Origin: Branchiostoma floridae
Lineage: Eukaryota > Chordata > Leptocardii > Amphioxiformes > Branchiostomatidae
Direction of reading: 5' to 3'
NCBI RefSeq assembly: GCF_000003815.2
Contig: NC_049991.1
Location: forward strand, 20,293,116 to 20,357,115
DNA: 64,000 nucleotides
This document shows positions 29,398 through 42,700 of this stretch, one piece after another. The translations under genes and the position numbers were made by a program. How positions within the stretch are numbered: the first letter of the stretch is position 1; every line of letters begins with the position of its first letter. The notes beneath the pieces were generated by a model, which was not told the origin of the DNA, did not search any database, and saw only the letters and a program-made list of their open reading frames with translations.

Positions 29398-32300
29398 AAC
29401 TGTGACGACACTAGCGCTAGCTGTATAAGTGTGCATGGAAGAGGTACAAGGTGGTAATTCCGCTCAGCCAAAAACGCTCGCAGAAAAATGCGAGGGTGTT
29501 GAAACATTTTAAGGGGGGGAGGGGGGATGCTAGCAAAATGTGACCCCAAAAAAAATCGTCCCCATCATTTCACGTGATCAACTTTCAACTTGTAGGGTAA
29601 GACGTCGGCAATTGTACACTAAAGATTTGTAGAAGTGTGAATTGTAGAAAAAGTATGACATAGCCCAGCGTTTCTAGGAGAAAGGTCTGTCAGCTAGTAG
29701 AAGTGAATGAAGCATAAGATGTAGACAAGCCCTTGGTATTCTGTGCCCCCTGCACATGCGCTGTGTGTTTGTAAATATCTATCGTACAGTTTGGGTCTCG
29801 GATGCTGACACGAGAGCTATGGTTCTTGTACTAGTGTGCTTTGCTTTCGAGTCTCAAGCCACGATGTTACCGTACCAGTCGACTCCATTTTTGTAAGAAA
29901 AGGCGTGAGAAAATGCGACTACAAATGATATCACAGTCAGTGTGTTTCAACTACAAAGTGTGTTTCAACAGTTTTGGATGACATACTTTTAGTCTGGACT
30001 TGGACAACTCGATTCCGAGACTTAGGGAAGATGAAGGGAAGTGAAACACACCATTATGCAGATGGTAGGAATAATGCTTCTAAATTCAAAGATTCTGATG
30101 CTAACTGGATATTTTGAAATATGGTTTTGTAGTACATGTAAATTGACAATCAGGCTGTGCTAAGTTTGCACGATGCCAGGTGCTTTTAATTCTCATCTTC
30201 TCAGTCACTCCTTGCAGAAATGGACGCACTTTTCCAGCTGATATGTTTTTTCCCCAAATCTTGTGCAGCGAACATGTTTCAATGGTTTCTTCTTGCTTGA
30301 TCTTTTCCATGTTGAGGATACCAACTTTCTGTGTCAATGAGAGGGGACAGAATATTTTTGATCACAAGCAATGTTTTACAGGATAACACATAGTTGTAAA
30401 CTTCTTTTCACAACACTGTTTTACAAACACTCAAAGTACAAAGCTTCATCAATTGAATCAAGCAGTATGGAAAAACAATGTTTGTTCAACAGCATTTTTA
30501 CTTGTTTCAACTGTCAATACAGGCATCAGACAGACTGAATTACATGTTTTAGCATGTAAGATGTAATATGAAAACTTAAATATTTAACAAAATGTACCAG
30601 TCTGCTCATATATCACAACACCCTCATGGCATACATACCATTTCTTCATAACTTAAATGGTGCAAGCTGAAGACTGCTGCAAAAACTGTTTGGACACATT
30701 CTAAAGTAGACCCACAAGAAAGTGTTGTAAGCTGACTTGTCTTACTGGAGACTCTGCTGTAACTTCCCAACGAGACTTGATCATCTGACGTGTCTTCTTA
30801 CCAGTTGTCTTTACTGAACTCGAGTCTGACAGGAGACTTGTTTGACTCTGTCGTTTCTATCTTTACATTTGTCTTAACTCAAGTCTGTCTCGTCCAACTG
30901 GAAACTTGGTAGACTTGTACATTTCTTCTTTCCAGTTGTTTTTACTGAACTCACGTCTGGGTCGTCTGACTGGACACTTTGTCAACTGTGACATTTCTTC
31001 TTTACAGTTGTCTCGACTGAATTCGAGTCCAACTCTGACTGAAAAATTTGGTTGACTTTGCTGTAACGACTCGCAGTATTCTGCTGTCAGCTTGATGTCT
31101 TCTGTTGTGTCTGACATATTTTTGCGCAGTTAAACCAAGTAATGTATAGTCAAAATTGCACAAGAAGACCACTTTGGCGACCAATTAAGATAGTTGGTCA
31201 CCATAGACAGGTTTCTTGATGCTTGTGGCAAACGTTATCTAAGGGACTACCAAAACGTGGTCATATTGGGCAAGCCATTCTTATGCAGAGGTGGTCTCTT
31301 GTACAGGTTTGACTATACGCAAAACAATAATTAGTACCCAGAAACTTTGCTCAACGTTAAGTTTCAGACGAAATCCTGGTCCAAGTTAAATCGCTACATC
31401 AGTCCCTGTCAGGGAGTGACTAGGAAGTTTGTTTGCTATCCAAGACGATATTTTATTACCGGTACCAATACTTGCTACATTATGTCTTTCAGGAAGCTCA
31501 GAGAGTTTTACTTCAATTTACTCCACATTATTATTACCCTGTGGAAACTAATGTTGAGACTTGGTAGTTCTCGTTGTGGTTTTGTGAACATGAAAATTCC
31601 AGTGTTTACAAATTGTCATCTCTAACATATATTGATATTGGTTTGTACCATATGATGACTAGCTAATGTTGAATTTAACGTTATATCAATTCTTCCTATA
31701 GTCTTAACGACTAAGATGCAGCTATGGGGTTTTTAAAGTCATATTTAAGATGGAAAGCTGAAATTGTATCTAAAGTAGCTCACTAGCATATTGTATGATG
31801 ATTTTCAAAACTACTTTTTGACTTGTTTCATTTTCGCTTTGTATGATTGAACAAGACTGACGATCTACTATTGTATATTATTATAATTATTATCGTACTG
31901 AAAACTATATTTTGGTAGAAGTGAAAAGAATACTGCCTCCTTCACGCACTAAAATCTGATGTTGACTATGTCCAAAGTGTAAATGTAAAATTTGTCGATT
32001 GTACATGGGAGCGTTAGACTTGCTGTGCTTTGGGCTCCTTTTTGTAACTACGGACTGAGGTTCGCTTAAAACCCACACAGATTTAATTTATAATGATGAC
32101 ATCCTCTGATGCAGCGAATTTAGCTTACTCTGCAACGATCTGTTATTAGACAGCTCAGTTTTAAAATCCTGTGACATGTACATGGCCTGATATTATGACT
32201 TGTGTGGTAGTTTTGGCGAGGTGCTTTTCTATTTTGGTAGCCGAGTGCAAGCTTTGTTGTGTATTTTTACCCAGTTGTCAGGAGCAGCAAGATTTGTTGT

Positions 32301-33763
32301 TATAAAGGTCGAAATTAAAAAAAAAAGCACCATGATGTTATCAATAAACTAACTTTGTGTGGACTATCATTACAACTTGTGTTTTTTTTTTGTCCTCTAG
32401 CACTTCACAAAGGTTGATACAGTAGAGGCCGCTTAATTGCACGGCCTATTTGCCAGTGAATTTCATGCAATTATCCGACTGGTGCAATAATGCAAAGTTA
32501 TCCAGCTTGGACCACACCGGTTTGGGATTTTAGGATTCCGTGCAGTTAACAGAATTGTGCGTTAATCCGTTGTGCAATTAAGTGACTTCTACTGTACCTA
32601 TGTTGAGTTCAGTTGTCACAGGTTGCAGCATCTGTTCTATATATTAAAGTGGTCACATTTAAATGGATCCATCTACGTATTTGTATAGGCGTTTGGTGGA
32701 ATAGAAGAATTGACTACAGTAGAAGCCGGTTAATTGCACAACGGATTAACACACACTTCTGTTAACAGCAAGGAATCCCAAACCGGTGCGGTCCAGCTAG
32801 ATAATTTCGCATTATTGCACGAGCCGGATTATTGCATTGAATTTGCTGGCAAATAGGAAGTGCAATTAAGCGGCTCCTAGAGTAGTACTCTTTTTACATC
32901 ATGCTTTTTGGAGACCTCGGGTGTTTTGCTTCCTTCTTCCTAGTCAGTCACCGTGTTGCTTGCGTGTGCGGCTAACACAAGTGTTGATATCACTACTGTG
33001 TAACCTTCTTGTCTGATTGATGTATTACTCCGCGAGTGGGCATCCTCAAATAGATCCGAGCCCAAAACTGAACGGCTGCATGGACGCATGTTTTTAGCGG
33101 TGAGAAATTCGGTTTTGGCCAGCCGAACTGATATCAAAAGTTCGATTGGTGAAAGCTTGCTTGTAACTGAAGAAATCAGCAGGTACAGTTTGACAGCCGC
33201 GCGCTAGGTCGGAGGTACACAGTCCTGGGTTCTGAGTGGTGCGGTTGTACGCTAGCAAGGAAAAAGTGCCTTTTGCTGGGATTGACTAATTGTAGCTTGT
33301 AATTGCTATGAACAACAAACCTTTGGATTCTAGTCATTGGCAATTTTTTTTCTATTATATAGAGTAAATCTGCTCAACAGAGAATGAAAAATCTGCTGAC
33401 ATTTCATGTAGCTTCATTATAAAGGCGACCATGTAAAACAAGAATTATAACCTAGAAGTCTATGGGAAGAAGAAACTCATCAATGAGACCTGAAATGAAT
33501 ATGAAAAATATTCATAAAAAAATCAACGATTTGCGCTGGAGCAAAAAATTGAAAAGGTTTTATAACCGGGCGCCAGCCCGCATTTTTTGGCTGCAGATTA
33601 CTCCGTCTACCTATTTCCGTTAACATGGTAACGGACGAGTCTACATTTCCAAGGGGCGTTATTATTGTTCTTTTTGTTGTATCGTACTCTACTAGATATA
33701 TAAGCCATTTGAAAGAGGACTAAGGTTCTATAGCTGTTTTTCTTGGTGTAAACTACTTCCAAG
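29398..33763 (+). repeat. Unit 2, 3' UTR-like region and flank
   Basis: Same order of parts as 24434-28765: diverged 72-bp repeats, AATAAA at 32343-32348, TA-flanked MITEs at 32420-32594 and 32717-32885, and the promoter-like segment. Open frames here are not shared consistently between units. Confidence 0.85.
32343..32348 (+). terminator. Poly(A) signal AATAAA, unit 2
   Basis: Same site and flanks as at 27359. Confidence 0.5.
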
Positions 33764-34396
33764 TTATTTTTTTGCTTCTCCGCCTTGTCCCGAACGCGGT
33801 CCCCGGCCATCAGCTGCAGTGCTCCTGTTAGCAGCACCTCCTTCGACGCATTCGGAAACAGCAGCCAGACAGCGAGCAATGACCTAGACGGCTTCGATCT
33901 CCTGGGTTCCCGGTCAACGGGTGGCAGTGGCGACCTACTCGGGGGCGGCGTTTCCTCGCAGAACAACGTTGACGCGTTTAACATGATGGGGCTCGACCAG
34001 GGTTTACCCATGCAGCCGGGCGGCAAGCAGAAGACTCCGGAGACGTTCCTTGGCGAGAACTCGTCCCTGGTGAACCTGGATAACCTGATCAGCCAGCCCG
34101 CCGCCCCGCCACCCGTGCTACCGCCGCCGGCGCAACCGGCCGTGACAAACCCCTTCCTCGGGATCGCGCCGCCCTCACAACCGCTCTCGCAACCGCCCCC
34201 GGCATCCAAGCCGGTCAGCAACCCATTCCAGGCTCAGATGGTCAGACCGCCCACTATAAACCAGATGCGCTCGCCGCCCGGACCGCCCGTGCAACCGGGA
34301 CTGGTAGGACTGGGCGGTGCGGACGGCCTCCCACAACCGCTCCTCCCCATGGGAACCACAGCACAACCGGCGCAGCCCACCAACCCCTTCTTATGA
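33764..34396 (+). CDS. Epsin last-exon copy 3, open; candidate alternative last exon
   Basis: If spliced at TTCCAAG/TTA (acceptor AG 33762-33763) the exon is in phase 0 with exon 5 and open for 210 codons: LFFCFSALSRTRSPAIS, then epsin residues about 420-616 with LVNLD and all three NPF motifs, TGA at 34394-34396. Differences from the parent are few (SCS for SSS, VDAF for VGPF, ASKP for AAKP). A T gain and a C loss in the first 20 nt cancel, so the frame holds. No ATG opens it, so expression would need splicing from upstream. Splice use is inferred only; it may be a not-yet-decayed pseudoexon. Confidence 0.5.
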   Translation, partial: LFFCFSALSRTRSPAISCSAPVSSTSFDAFGNSSQTASNDLDGFDLLGSRSTGGSGDLLGGGVSSQNNVDAFNMMGLDQGLPMQPGGKQKTPETFLGENSSLVNLDNLISQPAAPPPVLPPPAQPAVTNPFLGIAPPSQPLSQPPPASKPVSNPFQAQMVRPPTINQMRSPPGPPVQPGLVGLGGADGLPQPLLPMGTTAQPAQPTNPFL

Positions 34397-37300
34397 AACT
34401 GTGACTACACTAGCGCTAGCTGTATAAGTGTGCATGGAAGAGGTACAAGGTGGTAATTCCGCTCAGCCAAAAAAGGCTCGCAGAAAAATGCGAGGGTGTC
34501 GAAACATTTTAAGAGGGGGGGATGCTAGCAAAATGTGACCGCAAAAAAAACGTCCCTATCATTTCACGTGATCAACTTTCAACTTGTAGGGTCAGACGTT
34601 GGCAATTGTACACTAAAGATTTGTAGAAGTGTGAATTGTAGAAAAGTATGACATAGCCCAGCGTTTCTAGGGGAAAGGTCTGTCAGCTAGTAGAAGTGAA
34701 TGAAGCATAAGATGTAGACAAGCCCTTGGTATTCTGTGCCCCCTGCACATGCGCTGTGTGTTTGTAAATATCTATCGTACAGTTTGGGTCTCGGATGCCG
34801 ACACGAGAGCTATGGTTCTTGTACTGAGATAGTGTGCTTTGCTTTCGAGTCTCAAGCCACGATGTTACCGTACCAGTCGACTCCATTTTTGTAAGAAAAG
34901 GCGTGAGAAAATGCGACTACAAATGATATCGCAGTCAGTGTGTTTCAACTACAAAGTGTGTTTCAACAGTTTTGGATGACATACTTTTAGTCTGGACTCG
35001 GACAACTCGATTCCGAGACTTAGGGAAGATGAAGGGAAGTGAAACACACCATTATGCAGATGGTAGGAATAATGCTTCTAAATTCACAGAGTCTGATGCT
35101 ATCTGGATATTTTGAAATATGGTTTCGTAGTACATGTAAATTGACAATCAGGCTGTGCTAAGTTTGCACAATGCCAGGTGCTTTTAATTCTCATCTTCTC
35201 AGTCGCTCCTTGCAGAAATGGACGCACTTTTCCAGCTGATATGTTTTTTCCAAAATCTTATGCAGCAAACATGTTTCGATGGTTTCTTCTTGCTTGATCT
35301 TTTCCATGTTGAGGATACCAACTTTCTGTGTCAATGAGAGGGGGCAGAATATTTTTGATCACAAGCAATGTTTTACAGGATAATACATAGTTGTAAACTT
35401 CTTTTCACAACACTGTTTTACAAACACTCAAAGTACAAATCTTCAGCAATTGAATCAAGCAGTATGGAAAAACAATGTTTTTTCAATAGCATTTTTACTT
35501 GTTTTAACTGTTTTCAGAACAGGCATCAGACAGACTGAATTATATGTTTTAGCATGTAAGATGTAATATGAAAACTTAAATATTTAACAAAATGTACAAG
35601 TCTGCTCATATATCATAACACCCTCACGGCATACCATTTCTTCATAACTTGAATGGTGCAAGCTGAAGACTGCTGCAAAAACTGTTTGGACACATTCTAA
35701 AGTAGACCCACAAGAAAGGGTGGTAAGCTGACTTGTCTTACTGGAGACTCTGCTGTAACTTCCCAGCGAGACTTGATCATCTGACGTGTCTTCTTACCAG
35801 TTGTCTTTACTGAACTCGAGTCTGACAGGAGACTTGTTTGACTCTGTCGTCTCTATCTTTACATTTGTCTTAACTCAAGTCTGTCTCGTCCAACTGGAAA
35901 CTTGGTAGACTTGTACATTTCATCTTTCCAGTTGTTTTTACTGAACTCAAGTCTGAGTCGTCTGACTGGAGACTTTGTCAACTGTGACATTTCTTCTTTA
36001 CAGTTGTCTCGACTGAATTCGAGTCCAACTCTGACTGAAAAATTTGGTTGACTCTGCTGTAACGACTAGCAGTATTCTGCTGTCAGCTTGATGTCTTCTG
36101 TTGTGTCTGACGTATTTTTGCGCAGTTAAACCAAATAATGCAGAGTCAAAATTGCACAAGAAGACCACTTTGGCGACCAATTAAGATAGTTGGTCACCAT
36201 AGACAGGTTTCTTAATGCTTGTGGCAAACGTTATCTAAGGGACTACCAAAACGTGTTCATATTGGGCAAGCCGTTCTTATGCAGAGGTGGTCTCTTGTAC
36301 AGGTTTGACTATACGCAAAACAATAGTTGCCCAGAAACTTTGCTCAACGTTACGTTTCAGACGAAATCCTGGTCCATGTCAAATTGCTACATAAGTCCAT
36401 GTTAGGGAGTGACTCGGAAGTTCTTTTGCTATCCAAGACGATATTTTATTACCGGTACCAATACTTGCTACATTATGTCTTTCAGGAAGCTCAGAGAGTT
36501 TTACTTCAATTTAATCCACATTATTATTACCCTGCGGAAACTAATGTTGAGACTTGGTAGTTTTCGTTGTGGTTTTGTGAACATGAAAATTCCAGTGTTT
36601 GCAAATTGTCATCTCTAACATATATTGATATTGGTTTGTACCATATGATGACTAGCTAATGTTGAATTTAACGTTATATCAATTCTTCCTATAGTCTTAG
36701 CGACTAAGATGCAGCTATGGGGTTTTTAAAGTCATATTTAAGATGGAAAGCTGAAATTGTATCTAAAGTAGCTCACTAGCATATTGTATGATGATTTTCA
36801 AAACTACTTTTTGACTTGTTTCATTTTCACTTTGTATGATTGAACAAGACTGACGATCTACTATTGTATATTATTATAATTATTATCGTACTGAAAACTA
36901 TATTTTGGTAGAAGTAAAAAGAATACTGCCTCCTTCACGCACTAAAATCTGATGTTGACTATCTCAAAAGTGTAAATGTAAAATTTGTCGATTGTACATG
37001 GGAGCGTTAGACTTGCTGTGCTTTGGGCTCCTTTTTGTAACTACGGACTGAGGTTCACTTAAAACCCACACAGATTTAATTTATAATGATGACATCCTCT
37101 GATGCAAATAACTTGTTCTGCAATGATCAATGATCTGTTGTTAGACAGGTCAGTTTTAAAATCCCGTGACATGTACATGGCCTGATATTATGACTTGTGT
37201 GGTAGTTTTGGCAATGGGCTTTTCTATTTTGGTAGCCGAGTGCAAGCTTTGTTGTGTATTTTTACCCAGTTGTCAGGAGCAGCAAGATTTGTTGTTATAA

Positions 37301-38727
37301 AGGTCGAAATTAAAAAAAATAAGCACCATGATGTTATCAATAAACTAACTTTGTGTGGACTATCATTATAAGTTGTGTTTTTTTTTGTCCTCTAGCGCTA
37401 TATTGCACAGCCTATTTGCCAGTGAATTTCATGCAATTATCCGACTGGTGCAATAATGCAAAGTTATCAAGCTGGACCGCACCGGTTTGGGATTTTAGGA
37501 TTCTGTGCAGTTAACAGAAGTGTGCGTTAATCCGTTGTGCAATTAAGTGACTTCTACTGTACCTATGTTGAGTTCAGTTGTCACAGGTTGCAGCATCTGT
37601 TCTATATATTAAAGTGGTCACATTTAAATGGATCCATCTACGTATTTGGATAGGCGTTTGGTGGAATAGAAGAATCGCCTACAGTAGAAGCCGGTTAATT
37701 GCACAACGGATTAACACACACTTCTGTTAACTGCACGGAATCCCAAACCGATGCGGTCCAGCTAGATAATTTCGCATTATTGCACGAGCCGGATAATTGC
37801 ATGGAATTTGCATGCAAATAGGAAGTGCAATTAAGCGGCTCCTAGAGTAGTACTCTTTTTACATCATGCTTTTTGGAGACCTCGGGTGTTTTGCTTCCTT
37901 CTTCCTAGTCAGTCACCGTGTTGCTTGCGTGTGCGGCTAACACAAGTGTTGATATCACTACTGTGTAACCTTCTTGTCTGATTGATGTATTAGTCCGCGA
38001 GTGGGCATCCTCAAATAGATCCTAGCCAAAAACTGAACGGCTGCACGGACGCATGTTTTTAGCGGTGAGAAATTCGGTTTTGGCCAGCCGAACTGATATC
38101 AAAAGTTAGATTGGTGAAAGCTTGCTTGTAACTGAAGAAATCAGCAGGTAAAGTTTGACAGCCGCGCGCTAGGTCGGAGGTACACAGTCCTGGGTTCTGA
38201 GTGGTGCGGTTGTACGCTAGCAAGGAAAAAGTGCCTTTTGCTGGGATTGACTAATTGTAGCTTGTAATTGCTATTAACAACAAACCTATGGATTCTAGTC
38301 ATTGGTAATTTTTTTCTATTATATAGAGTAAATCTGCTCAACAGAGAATGAAAAATCTGCTGACATTTCATGTAGCTTCATTATAAAGGCGACCATGTAA
38401 AACACGAATTATAACCTAGAAGTCTATGGGAAGAAGAAACTCATCAATGAGACCTTAAATGAATATGAAAAATATTCATAAAAAAATCAACGATTTGCGC
38501 TGGAGCAAAAAATTGAAAAGGTTTTATAACCGGGAGCCAGCCCGCATTTTTTGGCTGCAGATTACTCCGTCTACCTATTTCCGTTAACATGGTAACGGAC
38601 GAGTCTACATTTCCAAGGGGCGTAATTATTGTTATTTTTCTTGTATCGTACTCTACTAGATATATAAGCCATTTGAAAGAGGACTAAGGTTCTAAAGCTG
38701 TTTTTCTTGGTGTAAAGTACTTCCAAG
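34397..38727 (+). repeat. Unit 3, 3' UTR-like region and flank
   Basis: As unit 2; AATAAA at 37339-37344. A deletion at about 37396 removes the left end of the first MITE (CTAGCGCTATATTGCAC junction). From about 35.6 to 37.3 kb nearly identical to 51.0-52.7 kb in unit 6. Confidence 0.85.
37339..37344 (+). terminator. Poly(A) signal AATAAA, unit 3
   Basis: Same site and flanks as at 27359. Confidence 0.5.
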
Positions 38728-39722
38728 TTATTTTTTTCCTTCTCCGCCTTGTCCCGAACGCGGCGCGGTCCCCGGCCATCAGCAGCAGTGCTCCTGTGAG
38801 CAGCACCTCCTTCGACGCATTCGGAAACAGCAGCCAGACGGCGAGCAACGACCTAGACGGCTTCGATCTCCTGGGATCGCGGTCCACGGGTGGTAGTGGT
38901 GACCTACTCGGGGGTGGCGTTTCCTCGCAGAACAACGTTGGCGCGTTTAACAGTCAGTCAGTCAGTCAGTCAAGTTTATTGCACAACGATTGTATCAGGT
39001 ACAATGTATGGCAAGTAACATGTATAACTAGCAACTACGAACTATCTACATGAGTATACTAATCTAACATAATAGAAAATAAGGCGGCATAGTGTATTTT
39101 ACATTGTTAAAGCACGACTTCTCTTTTGCATAGCATTATATATATATTGGCCTAGGTGGACAGATATGGAGTCGGGACATGATAGTATTACATTGAATAT
39201 TTCTCTACTTGTATTAGGTAGTGTTGTTCTGTTGTTACACATGGTCAATAACTTTTTCCTTTCTTCATCATAACAAGGGCATATCATCAGGAAATGGTAT
39301 TCATCTTCAATACTGTCTTTGCAGATGGGACACATTCTCTTTTCGGATGGTATATTTTTGTGACGACCCTTTTCAATTTCTAAACAATGTCCCTGGTGAA
39401 CCTGGACAACCTGATCAGCCAGCCCGCCGCCCCGCCACCCGTGCTACCGCCGCCGGCGCAACCAGCCGTCACGAACCCCTTCCTCGGGATCGCGCCGCCC
39501 TCACAACCGCTCTCGCAACCGCCCCCGGCAGCCAAGCCGGTCAGCAACCCATTCCAGGCTCAGATGGTCAGACCGCCCACTATAAACCAGATGCGCTCGC
39601 CGCCCGGACCGCCCGTGCAGCCGGGACTGGTAGGACTGGGCGGTGCGGACGGCCTCCCACAACCGCTCCTCCCCATGGGAACCACAGCACAGCCGGCGCA
39701 GCCCACCAACCCCTTCTTATGA
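38728..39722 (+). pseudogene. Epsin last-exon copy 4, broken by a LINE insertion
   Basis: A 5-nt insertion (extra GCGCG-type repeat at about 38762-38766) shifts the frame after the candidate acceptor. The exon is then split by a 436-bp LINE fragment that replaced 79 bp of exon (27 codons around residues 480-506). After the insert the tail is intact from SLVNLD to NPFL, ending at 39720-39722. The junction supplies an ATG (39387) in frame with this 111-codon tail. Confidence 0.88.
38953..39388 (-). mobile_element. 5'-truncated non-LTR retrotransposon (LINE) insertion, copy 4
   Basis: On the minus strand it reads CLEIEKGRHKNIPSEKRMC then PICKDSIEDEYHFLMICPCY and DEERKKLL, stopping at about 39099-39101: the Cys/His-containing C-terminus typical of LINE ORF2. 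Its 3' end is a (TGAC)n tail next to the exon, as in CR1/L2-like elements. No target duplication; 79 bp of target are missing instead. Confidence 0.8.
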
Positions 39723-42700
39723 AACTGTGACTACGCTAGCGCTAGCTGTATAAGTGTGCATGGAAGAGGTACAAGGTGGTAATTCCGCTCAGCCAAAAAC
39801 GCTCGCAGAAAAATGCGAGGGTGTTGAAACATTTTAAGAGGGGGGGAGGGGGATGCTAGCAAAATGTGACCGCAACAAAAACGTCCCAATCATTTCGCGT
39901 GATCAACTTTCAACTAGTAGGGTAAGACGTCGGCAATTGTACACTAAAGATTTGTAGAAGTGTGAATCGTAGAAAAAGTATGACATAGCCCAGCGTTTCT
40001 AGAGGAAAGGTCTGTCAGCTAGTAGAAGTGAATGAAGCATAAGATGTAGACAAGCCCTTGGTATTCTGTGCCCCCAGCACATGCGCTGTGTGTTTGTAAA
40101 TATCTATCGTACAGTTTGGGTCTCGGATGCTGAAATGAGAGCTATGGTTCTTGTACTGAGATAGTGTGCTTTGCTTTCGAGTCTCAACCCACGATGTTAC
40201 CGTACCAGTCGACTCCATTTTTGTAAGAAAAGGCGTGAGAAAATGCGACTACAAATGATATCACAGTCAGTGTGTTTCAACTACAAAGTGTGTTTCAACA
40301 GTTTTGAATGACATACTTTTAGTCTGGACTTGGACAACTCCATTCCGAGACTTAGGGAAGATGAAGGGAAGTGAAACACACCATTATGCAGATGGTAGGA
40401 ATAATGCTTCTAAATTCACAGAGTCTGATGCTAACTGGATATTTTGAAATATGGTTTCGTAGTACATGTAAATTGACAATCAGGCTGTCCTAAGTTTGCA
40501 CAATGCCAGGTGCTTTTAATTCTCATCTTCTCAGTCACTCCTTGCAGAAATGGACGCACTTTTCCAGCTGATATGTTTTTTTCTCCAAAATCTTGTGCAG
40601 CGAACATGTTTCAATGGTTTCTTCTTGCTTGATCTTTTCCATGTTGAGGATACCAACTTTCTGTGTCAGTGAGAGGGGACAGAATATTTTTGATCACAAG
40701 CAATGTTTTACAGGATAATACATAGTTGTAAACTTCTTTTCACAACACTGTTTTACAAACACTCAAAGTACAAATCTTCAGCACTTGAATCAAGCAGTAT
40801 GGAAAAACAATGTTTGTTCAACAGCATTTTTACTTGTTTTAACTGTCAGAACAGGCATCAGACAGACTGAATTATATGTTTTACCATGTATGATGTAATA
40901 TGAAAACTTAAATATTTAACAAAATGTACAAGTCTGCTCATATGTTATAACACCCTCACGGCATACCATTTCTTCATAACTTAAATGGTGCAAGCTGAAG
41001 ACTGCTGCAAAATCTGTTTGGACACATTCTAAAGTAGAGCCACAAGAAAGTGTTGTAAGCTGACTTGTCTTACTGGAGACTCTGCTGTAACTTCCCAGCG
41101 AGACTTGATCATCTGACGTGTCTTCTTACCAGTATTTCTTTACTGAACTCGAGTCTGACAGGAGACTTGTTTGACTCTGTCGTTTCTATCTTTACATTTG
41201 TCTTAACTCAAGTCTGTCTCGTCCAACTGGAAACTTGGTAGACTTGTACCTTTCTTCTTTCCAGTTGTTTTTACTGAACTCAAGTCTGAGTCGTCTGACT
41301 GGAGACTTTGTCAACTGTGACATTTCTTCTTTACAGTTGTCTCGACTGAACTCAAGTCCAACTCTGACTGAAAAATTTGGTTGACTCTGCTATAACGACT
41401 CGCAGTATTCTGCTGTCAGCTTGATGTCTTCTGTTGTGTCTGACGTATTTTTGCGCAGTTAAACCAAATAATGCAGAGTCAAAATTGCACAAGAAGACCA
41501 CTTTGGCGACCAATTAAGATAGTTGGTCACCATAGACAGGTTTCTTAATGCTTGTGGCAAACGTTATCTAAGGGACTACCAAAACGTGTTCATATTAGGC
41601 AAGCCGTTCTTATGCAGAGGTGGTCTCTTGTACAGGTTTGACTATATGCAAAACAATAATTAGTACCCAGAAAGTTTGCTCAATGTTAAGTTTCAGACGA
41701 AATCCTGGTCCAAGTTAAATCGCTACATCAGTCCCTGTCAGGGAGTGACTCGGAAGTTGTTTTGCTATCCAAGACGATATTTTATTACCGGTACCAATAC
41801 TTGCTACATTATGTCTTTCAGGAAGCTCAGAGAGTTTTACTTCAATTTACTCCACATTATTATTACCCTGTGGAAACTAATGTTGAGACTTGGTAGTTTT
41901 CGTTGTGGTTTTGTGAACATGAAGATTCCAGTGTTTGCAAATTGTCATCTCTAACATATATTGATATTGGTTTGTACCATATGATGACTAGCTAATGTTG
42001 AATTTAACGTTATATCAATTCTTCCTATAGTCTTAACGACTAAGATGCAGCTATGGGGTTTTTAAAGTCATATTTAAGATGGAAAGCTGAAATTGTATCT
42101 AAAGTAGCTCAATAGCATATTGTATGATGATTTTCAAAACTACTTTTTGACTTGTTTCATTTTCACTTTGTATGATTGAACAAGACTGACGATCTACTTT
42201 ATTGTATATCATTATAATTATTATCGTACTGAAAACCATATTTTGGTAGAAGTAAAAAGAATACTGCCTCCTTCACGCACTAAAATCTGATGTTGACTAT
42301 GTCAAAAGTGTAAATGTAAAATTTGTCGATTGTACATGGGAGCGTTAGACTTGCTGTGCTTTGGGCTCCTTTTTGTAACTACGGACTGAGGTTCGCTTAA
42401 AACCCACACAGATTTAATTTATGATGATGACATCCTCTGATGCAAATAACATGTTCTGCAATGATCAATGATCTGTTATTAGACAGCTCAGTTTTAAAAT
42501 CCTGTGACATGTACATGGCCTAATATTATGACTTGTGTGGTAGTTTTGGCAAGGGGCTTTTCTATTTTGGTAGCCGAGTGCAAGCTTTGTTGTGTATTTT
42601 TACCCAGTTGTCAGGAGCAGCAAGATTTGTTGTTATAAAGGTCGAAATTAAAAAAATAAGCACCATGATGTTATCAATAAACTAACTTTGTGTGGACTAT

